From positions 57,593,368 to 57,657,367 of the forward strand of contig NC_135505.1 of assembly GCF_052857255.1 (NCBI RefSeq): a DNA stretch of 64,000 bases, given 5' to 3'. A program made the position numbers and the translations under genes. The notes below the pieces were generated by a model, which was not told the DNA's origin, did no database searches, and saw nothing but the letters and a program-made list of their open reading frames with translations. Positions 56,321-64,000 of this stretch are shown here, piece after piece (within the stretch, counting starts at the first letter, position 1; each line of letters begins with the position of its first letter). The stretch is from Amblyomma americanum (lineage: Eukaryota > Arthropoda > Arachnida > Ixodida > Ixodidae).

Positions 56321-56323
56321 CAT
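55148..56323 (-). pseudogene. I-type LINE ORF2: linker, RT fingers and motif A
   Basis: 391 open codons. It contains STPGHDRIPNSLFRNLEGRA, LSGVMPGDCKHSIVVPIPKS, ALRPISFTTTICKLYENI, SQIGFRPQIGTEDGLATLAA and TIIATDVTKAYDNILHSAIL (motif A, catalytic Asp). Ends FSVQCPQKALW after a small duplication relative to the 30,335 copy, which shifts the frame just before motif B. Confidence 0.85.
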
Positions 56324-56860
56324 ACGGGGTCTCGTACCGATGAGGTTAACCTGAGAACGAAATAAATGGAGTAAATTTCAGCAATCGTTGATTCTGTCAC
56401 GTGACTAAATTCATATGTCCGGCGCTCATTTAGGTGCGGAGTCATAAATGCGGGCGATGATGAATTTTCAAAGCAGTATATAGATAATGCTATAGCTAAT
56501 GCTTTTGTAACCGAGGTACCAAATGCGTATCTGGTAAAGTGCTAACTGCTTATTAGCGGATATCATCATGTAGCGCCAGCTAATTCTCCCTTCAACAAAC
56601 AAAACTTAAACACACAGGGAAATTTCTGGGTCTCGTTTTCAAGAATTCATAACTTGAAAGAAGCAATTGAATTTACACGATAAGTTGGTAGATAGGGAAA
56701 CTGAACAAAATGAAGAAGGTGTTGTTCCCGCTCACACAAATTTCGTTTTTCATAGGAGGGCTCTCCAACTCGTTTTTTGCCCCTACAAGTCGGTGTATGT
56801 TCGCGGTTGTAATTGTGCTGCAAACAAACTTCTATTGCTCCGAAGAGTCTGCTTGCTGTG
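56321..56860. other. Copy B continuation after the LINE insertion
   Basis: Aligns with 39,286-39,840 of copy A (for example CATTTAGGTGCGGAGTCATA and TATCTGGTAAAGTGCTAACT). No gene. Confidence 0.6.
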
Positions 56861-57160
56861 TCAAACTGTAGCCATCAAACAAATTGAAAAATAAAGTGTT
56901 TCTAAAGCAATAGTACGAATATGAAGAATTCTGCTAGTTGAAGTGGATGCATGTTCAGAAGATAGAGCACGGATAATACAAAAGCAAGCCTCGCGTGTTG
57001 GATATTGGTGTTCCTTCTCGTATTTTTCGCGATGTGTTTGCCAAGCATGTAGTGATAGGCATGGTGCACAGTCATAGATTTTTGATGCCGTATTTCTCAT
57101 TTGTGTTAACTTGAGTGACGTTTTTAAATTTTCCGCACGGCTGATGAGCCCAGCAGGCAC
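56861..57160 (-). CDS. Small ORF preserved in both duplication copies (copy B)
   Basis: A 99-codon minus-strand frame. Its central 61 codons (SKIYDCAPCLSLHAWQTH, EACFCIIRALSSEH) align without gaps to 40,057-39,872. The N- and C-terminal extensions are unique to B. Unrecognised. Confidence 0.22.
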   Translation of the reverse strand: MPAGLISRAENLKTSLKLTQMRNTASKIYDCAPCLSLHAWQTHREKYEKEHQYPTREACFCIIRALSSEHASTSTSRILHIRTIALETLYFSICLMATV

Positions 57161-57599
57161 TCACAATTATGCAACTTTGTTCATGTATCTCTAACCTCCA
57201 AATCTTCCGAACAACTAGGCCTCACAAGTGAACAAATGTGAAGTAGTAAACCTTTTTTATGAAGCGCTGCGCTTGGAACCACAATAAACAACAAAAGTTT
57301 GAAACAAAAGTGTTTTTATTTATAGTGAAAATGAAACAGAAATACTGGTACTAAAAGCAACTAACGACAGAAAAAAAATGCAAGCTGCTTTCAAGCCTAC
57401 TGATGAAGGCAGTGCTGAGACTTCTTGCGAGCGGTTGCGCGATGTTTCGTGGAGCGGTAAGTTGCGCTAGTATCGGTCGCCGCTCACAAAGCCTTGCAAT
57501 GTTATGGGATGTTTGGAAGGCTAAATAGGCGCTTTGAGCAGTGCAAACTTACACACCGCTACTAATAACTAATGCAAATAAAGGATCAATGTGTCAGGA

Positions 57600-58318
57600 A
57601 TATATTTTAAAGGCTAAGTTCTTCACGCCAATCTATGTGTTGAGTGGCGATGACTGGGATCATTGTGTAAACACATCGTGGTTGACGGACATCTTCATCT
57701 TGGTGCTGAAGGGCGTCTTTTTGCTGCTGATCCACTGCCTGCCTCTGCGTCTTCTGGCCTGTTGTCAAATGCCGGTGAGGATGCTCTGAAAGAGGGGGAT
57801 GTGGTCTGGTTTTGCCCCTTTCGATGTATGTTTCACGTCTCTGTAGGCTGACGGCCATGGCTATTTTTCACCGGCCTCACGCACGGTAAACTGTTTCCCC
57901 AGTTTGTGGTTGAAAACTTGCCGCTAAAGACTTTGTGAAAACGGTATCAAGCTTAACTCTGTGCCGCTGGTTCCTGAAGGCGATGGTGTAATTAAAATCA
58001 CAAACTCTCGTATGATCCAGGAGCAGCTGGAGACTGCGACCAGCTGATATATTTAAATTTCCGAGGTGCGGCCATTTGGCAAAAGGGGATTTTTTTAAAA
58101 ATCATCTGACTTGGATTGTTGTGCATTGCACCTCTCTCGCCTCATCCCCATTGAAAGTGTTTATTCCTGAACAGCTTGCCTGCATACCAGGAATAATTCG
58201 CGGCGTGGATCCCTCCTCAACGCTAGGAGAAATTCTTGAAGTCTTCTATGATGCCGTTGTGGCATCCTCTAAGTTTACCACTGTAACAGAGAGACTGGAG
58301 GCTCTCGTATGCCAATAA
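57600..58318 (+). pseudogene. LINE ORF1 N-terminal part, copy B
   Basis: Aligns with 40,570-41,290. The last frame contains SSPLKVFIPEQLACIPGIIR with GVDPSSTLGEILEVFYDAVV and TVTERLEALVCQ, the RRM-like ORF1 region before the zinc knuckles. The knuckles and all ORF2 up to RNase H are absent. Confidence 0.72.
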
Positions 58319-58700
58319 GAATTCTCTACGGCATTTCCCAGGCCATTATACTTTCAGACATCCTTTGCGTCTTGACCGCATTCGAAAAATTAGGAGTATT
58401 CTTATGAGCCATTCGCTTGAATTTTTTATTCCACCACGTATTAGAAAAGTACGCATTCAGTGTATCCTAGGGCATTGCGGTATTGCATTTAATGACACGG
58501 CTGATTTTTTAGCAAAATCTGCACTTAGTGGAAGTGTTTTCCCATTCGTCCCAAATGCTGCCTACTTGACTATAGCGCCTTTTCAACGATTCCAGCAACT
58601 CCACTACTTGAGCCATGAACCTCTCCTTGATGTAGCGGGTTTTCAACACCAGGCATTTCCTTGGAGCATGCTGATGTGCAGTTAAAGACATTGTGAGGTG
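58319..58700 (+). pseudogene. LINE RNase H fragment joined to ORF1
   Basis: The frame 58,365-58,685 reads RKVRIQCILGHCGIAFNDTA with DFLAKSALSGSVFPFVP, the G-H-C-G-x-x-x-N-x-x-A-D RNase H signature with His and Asp kept, then RFQQLHYLSHEPLL. Just upstream another frame gives QAIILSDILCVLTAFE (S-D/T-D-S position). This is what should lie 3' of the RT at 44,340, consistent with the same parent LINE. Confidence 0.75.
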
Positions 58701-58759
58701 CCGATTAGCTTATAAGTCTGCTGAATATCGCGACTAAATCTTTATTTACATCGATAGGG

Positions 58760-59290
58760 GTTATCTATGACCAACCTTTGTGAGCCTTGTGGCGAAATAA
58801 GTCTGCCGAATACTTTTTCCTCTTCCGGTGGCAGCTTGCTTCTCACAGTCATCATCATCATCATCATCAGTAACTTCATTTTCATTCTCCGGAGGATCAC
58901 TATCCTGCTTTAGACAGCAGCCAGGATCTCGTAGGCGCTGGCAGCGCCTTCTGCCAGCTGAATGATCTTGGTTGAGTCTCCGGGTCGGAGCTGAGTACAT
59001 AGGTCTCGCACTGGTCCTTAGACTTTATTGGTAGTGCCCTATATGTGGAGTCTGAGGGCATTTCCACATTATACGGTCGGGCGTGGCCCTAGCTTTACAT
59101 CTTTTACATTTTTTGAGAATTGTTCCGGGATATGACGCTCCGCATAGCGGAACTGGGGATGTGTTTGTATGTAGGCGACACCCGTTGACGGCCTGACTTT
59201 TGCTGAGCAAATTCTCTCTAAAAAATAGCGCTGATTTCTGACAACGTCTGACCAAAGTCAAGTTCTTGTTCACCTCGCAGCTTCTCGGAT
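58760..59290 (-). pseudogene. LINE ORF2 C-terminal tail with zinc-like motif and 3' UTR
   Basis: The minus-strand frame 59,273-59,025 has LLSKSQAVNGCRLHTNTSPV, then KKCKRCKARATPDRIMWKCP, a C-x2-C-x7-[HR]-x4-C tail (the usual His is Arg) common in tick LINE ORF2 proteins. The following frame (59,000-58,761) is 3' coding or UTR with a run of seven Asp codons from a (GAT)n microsatellite at 58,849-58,869. Confidence 0.55.
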
Positions 59291-59299
59291 TTTCGTTGA

Positions 59300-61105
59300 T
59301 TTGGATGAGGACGCCTTGCAGCCACCCGAAAGATGGACGAACAACTACATACGAAGAAACAGAAGGGCTGGATTTTATAGTGCATCAAGAACAGTGCAGA
59401 AGTAGTTACACACAAATAACAGCAGCTTCAGACTCAGCCAGCAAAGCTGACAATATCTAAGGCTCAGCTACTGAAGCTGACACAGTAGGTTACACTTGAC
59501 TGCTTACACTTCGCACCTTTCCGAAAGCTGAGGCCTATCTACTTCCTTCAGGAAAACGTTATCTAGAACCGCATTACTCCGTGCAACACGCTCTCAAATA
59601 AATAACGAAGCACGAATTATCTGGGATTCGGCGGCGGCGTTTACAAAGAGAGGAGGGGCCGCAGCCCTTACTAAGCAGAGAGCAAAGTTGAACGTAACGC
59701 CTTAAAAGTAACTGATTATTTGAAAGCAATTAATTTTTCTTGCAGTTTTGAAATTAATACGTTGTAGTTTTTTTAACGATTATAGTCCTAATAATTCAGA
59801 TATTGCTTGGGTAATTTATTACTGAAAATTAGTTAATTCTTTTCCAACACAAGTCCACAAAACTTGATTATCTCAACTTCACAGCAAGCACTGCTGCTAG
59901 CGGTGGCAGTCCCTTCGTGACAGAGCGAGAACCCACCGGCTGTAGAGAAGCATTGTGCGCAATCATGTCCGGACCACTACCGTGTCACTACACCCTTCTA
60001 CAACAGTTCAAGTCTCAAGATATTACCTTAAGACCACTACCTAGGGACTACACCACAACTTACCTCCCATCACATCGAACTCGGGAGCTTTCATAAACAG
60101 CACAGGGTCAGATATATAGCTCTAAAGGCGCTTCAAGCAGATTCTGTTGAAACCAACACAGATTGTTTTAGTTTTTTATAGTGTCACAAGGAAAATTATT
60201 TGGACCAGGTGGGCTTCTAACTCGGAAAAAGTAAGAGCACAGCAAAGACAAGGGTGAAAAACAGTGAGTCGGGGTTGTTTATGTGTTCTTTCGTTCTCAC
60301 ATTTCTTGTAGTTTAAGTTTATCCCTTAATGGAAACAACCCTAGATTGATGTTTCACACTCGGTTCACATGAGGGACTTTTGCAGAAACAACTAGCAATG
60401 CGGCGAAAAAATAGACATATACATACCGGCAGAGTGCGCCTGCCTGCGATATAAAGTTGCAAGGAAACATGCTGCCGCGGGCACCTACTTTCATTATCGC
60501 TAGTACCCGTGGACACGCGAAACGAATGTCAATGGTGCTTATTCGAGGTTAAATTTAAAACTAATTGGCACGGTGTACTCGTGACCATGCCTCCATTCTA
60601 TCAAAAGAGGTAACATTTCTTCCCAGAACAGCTGCGCCGGTGGAGACCTTCCGCCCACTAGAAAACCGGTGAGTGCTAGTGCTCTGGTGAATGAACCTAG
60701 CAACTTCCGAATGTGACGCGGATGGTCTGGCTATTAGGCCACCGCTTCGGCATTCCATTGTCCGAGGCATCTTCAAACAGGCATAATCATTGTACCGGAT
60801 TGGTGCTCAGAATTTCTGCTTGCACGGCTTGCGAAAGCAGCCTGCGTTTGAAAATCCCGACTCTCCGGGCAGACCTTCTTCCAGCCTCGCCCCTCATGGT
60901 GTTTATGTTGCTGGCCAGCTGTCTGCTTCTCAAGATAACCAATGAAGCCGCCAGTTGGGCACGTTAGCAGCACTAAATCCTGGTTAGCAGCACTAAATCC
61001 ACAGAAAGGGGTGTTTGAGCTCGAATTTAAAATCCTAGCAATATGCACAGTACAGGCCGCCGAGCGTCCATGCCGCATACGAGATCTCAAAAGTGAGGGG
61101 GAAAT
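59300..61105. other. Anonymous DNA, no supported gene
   Basis: Short ORFs without motifs. A 20-bp direct repeat, GGTTAGCAGCACTAAATCC-type, is duplicated at about 60,962-61,002. A 105-codon minus frame (61,090-60,773) is unassigned. Confidence 0.35.
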
Positions 61106-61109
61106 TTAC

Positions 61110-61335
61110 AATACATTTTTAAAAACTCCCTCTTTCGCGCCGCGCGGCGACGCGCGGTGCCGGCCTGTCGCGCGAAAACCTGGCATACGACGTCACGTCG
61201 TGCAGATGACGTCAGCAGCCGAGGGTAATCCTTGGTTCACAGCGCCACTCTTACAGACGTCACGCGCTACCACGGCCGCGGCCACTCCGCGCGCGCCGCA
61301 GCCGGCGGTGGTTGGGGAGGGGCGGGTTTCTTTGA
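61110..61335. promoter_or_regulatory. GC- and CpG-rich patch with CRE-like and GC-box motifs
   Basis: In an AT-rich setting this stretch is dense in CpG (GCGCCGCGCGGCGACGCGCG near 61,138). It contains a perfect CRE consensus TGACGTCA at 61,207-61,214, further GACGTCAC sites near 61,190 and 61,255, and a GC box GGGGAGGGGCGGG at 61,314-61,326. It could be a host CpG-island-like promoter or the regulatory end of a mobile element. It abuts a broken LINE endonuclease. The 167-codon plus frame across it is probably just a consequence of GC richness. Confidence 0.35.
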
Positions 61336-61339
61336 CTAG

Positions 61340-62070
61340 TTTGTCAAAAAGCCTTAGATCAGTTATACTAACTTGTGTAATAGGGTTAAAAGGCTTTGGT
61401 AAAAGGACATTCGCAGTCTGTTCCGGTGAAAAGCAGACGAAGTAATGGTCAGATACCTTGATCTGTGCAATGTAAGGTTTGACTTTCAGGTTATGGGGAA
61501 CCTGCGCTACCAAAGTGGCACTACAATTGTTCCATTCGGTGACTCAAAACTGCTTTTGTCAGCCGCGTGGGCCGCTGCAAACGTGAGAACATATTATGTG
61601 CGATTAGGTACCCGCGTTAGGCTGACAGCATTCATTTCCTAGCTTCTCTCAGCGTAGCCCAGATAGCTGGCGCACGGCACCTGCGCCTTTGACAGAGCGC
61701 AGAGGCTACACGCCAACAATAAAAATTACTACACGAAACTGCTTGCTCTTCTCGCTAGGCAGTGTGTTATGGCTTTGCACTCGGCCCCGCAAACTTCAGC
61801 GCAAGTTACCCATAGGCGCGAACATTTACATGATCACTGCAGGATGCAGCAAGGCGATGAGACCAGAATTCCTCAGAGTTGCCGCATGGATAGTTGCTTC
61901 GATTCCCCATTTTAATAGCGCATCTAGATAAATAGCAACCATACCTACTGTCGGCCGTAGCGTATCTATGTTGATGTCACCTGCGACGCAAATACACGAT
62001 CGTAACAGGAAGTTAGCAGGCATGATCGCAATGGCGGGAATACCGTGCAGCATCAGTGGCGGCAGAGGCA
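61340..62070 (-). pseudogene. LINE endonuclease fragment
   Basis: The frame 62,053-61,826 contains CICVAGDINIDTLRPTVGMV with AIYLDALLKWGIEATIHAAT, the G-D-x-N-x-D-x-L catalytic strand of LINE endonucleases. The frame 61,513-61,193 has YIAQIKVSDHYFVCFSPEQT, the S-D-H-Y/F terminal motif with catalytic Asp and His intact. Between them stops and shifts occur. Sequence similarity ends near 61,335 at the GC-rich patch. Confidence 0.72.
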
Positions 62071-62079
62071 GTTAAGCGA

Positions 62080-63030
62080 AAAAATAAACAAAAAACAGGG
62101 CTAGCGCGGCTCCTCAAGATCAGGTCGCTCTCTGTTGTGGTACAAGCTACCGGGGACGAACACGCCAGCGGCTTGCCTGTGTGCGCAACTCCTAGGTGAT
62201 GCGCAAAATGTTCACAGGTTATAATATCGGCCTTCCTGAGAACCGTAACAAATTGTCAAGCAAGCTGCAGTAGCTCAATTTGTCGTTATGAAATTAATAT
62301 TAATTCAATAATAGTTTGAAAGAAAATAACGCAATAATAATCGATTACGAGAACATATTTGCAGGCTAGTGGTTGCCTTACTGAAATTGGTTTTAGCACA
62401 GAAGACAGCGCAAGATAGGACTGTGTCCTCTCAAGTTCGTTCCTTCCTTTGCGGTGTTTCTGCACTAAAATCGATTTCAGTAATCGACTAGTTTTTTTTT
62501 ACGGTTCTGTTACTTTTCTGGAGTTTTAATTTACCACTCTCATCACTGAAATGTTAGATGGAGTAAATGTAGTTATGATCGGGTAAACATAGGCAACTTG
62601 CGGTGGCTTCAAATTTAAAAATTTGTCAGGTGTGAGAGAAAGGTACATTTTTATCAGCATGCCCATCTTTTGGGATCTTTAGTGAGTATTAAGCAATTCA
62701 AGCCAGAGGGGGCAGTTTTCTTCTTAAGTGGTGCCATGCATCACTTTTGTCACTATGCATCACATTGTGCCTCTCTAAGTTTTCAAGTATGTTATTACAC
62801 AGTAGAAGTATTGGATGCATGAAAACATTTTTTTCACCTTTTTTACTTTGAGGCAAACATGCAAGACAGATGTATCTAGTTTTGTCAGGAAGAATGAACC
62901 ATTTTAAACTATTTTTCTCTACAGCCTTCAAAAGCTGAATAGAGATTTTTTTCAGTGCTTAGAATCTTTAACGGTTTTACTTGTAAGAGCCTTCAAGCCC
63001 CAACATCTTACGACAGCGTGTCCAGCAGTG
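62080..63030. other. AT-rich spacer, no supported gene
   Basis: A 77-codon minus frame (62,931-62,698) includes RYICLACLPQSKKGEK but no complete motif. Nothing else is seen. Confidence 0.35.
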
Positions 63031-63640
63031 TTGTGGCCCAGCTTGTGTTTCGTGCTCCATGCTGCGTGGACAATGTCGGTCAGGAACCAGGCACCCGATG
63101 ACGGACTAGAGAGAACCGGAGAGTGCTGACGAGGAGAAACTGCACAAGTTTATTTTACATATTTACAGATCACGAAGAAGCGTCGAGTCAAAGAAGCGTC
63201 AGTCGCATTGACATGCGGCTGGTTTTTCGCCCTGCTATTTCCCAACTAGGAAATCTGCGATTCCAACTGGGGAATCTCGGCTTTCGACAAGTGCCCAATC
63301 AGGGATCTCTCGAGCAGTCTTGGGTTGCCGCATTACACACAGTAACGCCCTCGTAGTGGATCCAGGGATCATTGTGATGAAGTTGCCACCGTTGCTTGAG
63401 AGAGTCGCCCGGCTTAGGGACGTGGGGAGCGTCTGTGTCACCGCTTCTTGGCTCCTAATAAAGCTACATGCCAGCAGCAGCGGTGGCGCGACGCGCGCTC
63501 TTCCAGAATTACAGACATCGTCTGGTTTGGCATCCCATAATTCAATAGCCCGGAAGACGAACATGAAAGAAAGTGAAGCGAGACGAAGACGGCGCTGCCG
63601 CGTTGGTTGAATGGCCTCAAATAAAGGTGGCACGTAGCCA
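63031..63640 (-). repeat. LTR-like block, possible solo LTR
   Basis: It starts TGTTGTGGCCC. It has the sequence style of the window's other gypsy LTR: in the minus direction an AATAAACTTGTGCAGTTTCTC segment near 63,143-63,155 resembles the AATAAACAG R region of the LTR at 15,674. Termini, target duplication and a partner LTR could not be established, so the boundaries are approximate. Confidence 0.3.
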
Positions 63641-63825
63641 CTACGAGGAAGAGGCCAATATATAGGCAGTGAATTGCTGGAAACAGGAGCGCTTTGTAGG
63701 GGAAAAGGAGTACTAGAAGGACTTAGGCTGATAGATTGGACGACGCAACGCCAGGTATCCTGTTAACTCGGAGATCGAAGACGGGACAATGACTTTATGT
63801 GCATAACCGTATAGAACGCATCTAA

Positions 63826-64000
63826 TTCAAGTCAATTCAAGACAATTTTATTTACATCATTACAATGTAGGAAGGCTCAAGCAAAAAGCGAACGATTTTC
63901 GCTTGAGGGAGCACGAGTCCCCCTACATGGCGTACAGCAAGGGCAAAAGATTTCAAAAAGTACAAACTCCACACACACTACATAACAGAATATAATTAAA
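63826..64000 (-). mobile_element. LINE 3' end at window edge
   Basis: A short-repeat tail (AATTCAAGTCAATTCAAGAC on plus, 63,827-63,846) followed by TTTTATTTACATCATTACA is the 3' end of a CR1/L2-like LINE read on the minus strand, comparable to 25,120-25,142. The element's body continues beyond the window. Confidence 0.5.

Larger units (their letters stand above)
44481..58320 (+). repeat. Large direct duplication, copy B
   Basis: Second copy, beginning TCAGATCTTTTGAGATGCAA within LINE sequence. It carries the more complete gypsy element (47,232-52,443), but its ORF1 LINE is deleted from about 58,318 to the RNase H. Insertions private to B: a 2.9-kb LINE (53,418-56,320), a 221-bp MITE (48,856-49,076) and a block of about 50 bases near 56,870-56,915. 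Confidence 0.9.

Noticed and set aside
27288..58320. The duplicated unit as a giant transposon (Maverick-like or Starship-like)
   Set aside because: No terminal inverted repeats, no DNA polymerase B, capsid, or tyrosine recombinase sequence is visible; the contents are ordinary retroelements and the junction fits a tandem duplication.
58849..58869. Asp-rich domain in the 59,000-58,761 minus-strand frame
   Set aside because: It is a trinucleotide microsatellite read in one frame.
61193..61513. 106-codon minus-strand frame as a host protein
   Set aside because: Its first half is LINE endonuclease (SDHYFV motif); the rest is translation of GC-rich DNA.
1..64000. CRISPR array, bacterial operons or viral genome
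   Set aside because: No regularly spaced identical repeats, no ribosome-binding-site-linked gene strings and no viral structural genes; every recognisable protein is a eukaryotic retroelement.

Overview
The window reads as chelicerate, most likely hard-tick (Ixodida), nuclear DNA. I infer this from two copies of a tRNA-derived SINE resembling the tick Ruka family, Penelope-like elements ending in GIY-YIG nuclease domains, several non-LTR retrotransposon lineages with I-type RNase H domains, Ty3/gypsy elements, and intron-sized AT-rich spacers. There is no bacterial gene organisation, no rRNA or canonical tRNA gene, and no CRISPR. Almost every recognisable protein is a transposon relic. Most carry frameshifts and stops, so I annotate them as pseudogenes or mobile elements.

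Layout. 0-5.3 kb: anonymous DNA, a dispersed repeat, a SINE, and an inverted pair of Penelope-like 3' ends. 5.4-8.9 kb: a decayed gypsy pol with 3' LTR remnant, and a gag-protease piece on the opposite strand. 9-15.5 kb: mostly anonymous, with a second SINE, a (TA)n-centred foldback, an unrecognised 206-codon ORF, and a candidate two-exon secreted-peptide gene on the minus strand (12.85-12.10 kb), the best candidate for a host gene. 15.67-19.58 kb: a minus-strand gypsy element with both LTRs and a 5-bp target duplication, internally deleted from reverse transcriptase to the integrase tail. 20-26.6 kb: two near-perfect palindromes, LINE remnants, and a 719-bp tandem duplication.

27.29-58.32 kb is the main structure. 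A large direct duplication (copy A 27,288-44,480; copy B 44,481 to about 58,320) carries the same ordered contents: a leading non-coding block, a gypsy element, a minus-strand LINE RNase H relic, a short ORF conserved in both copies, and a LINE with zinc-knuckle ORF1. After duplication, a 5.2-kb I-type LINE entered copy A, while a 2.9-kb 5'-truncated relative and a 221-bp TA-flanked MITE entered copy B. The other copy supplies the empty site in each case. Copy A lost most of its gypsy pol; copy B lost the middle of its ORF1 LINE.

58.3-64 kb: further LINE relics, a GC-rich patch with CRE-like and GC-box motifs, an LTR-like block, and a LINE 3' end at the window edge. The elements do not form a pathway. 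Their nesting gives a relative chronology: old gypsy and LINE insertions, then the tandem duplication, then the I-type LINEs and the MITE.
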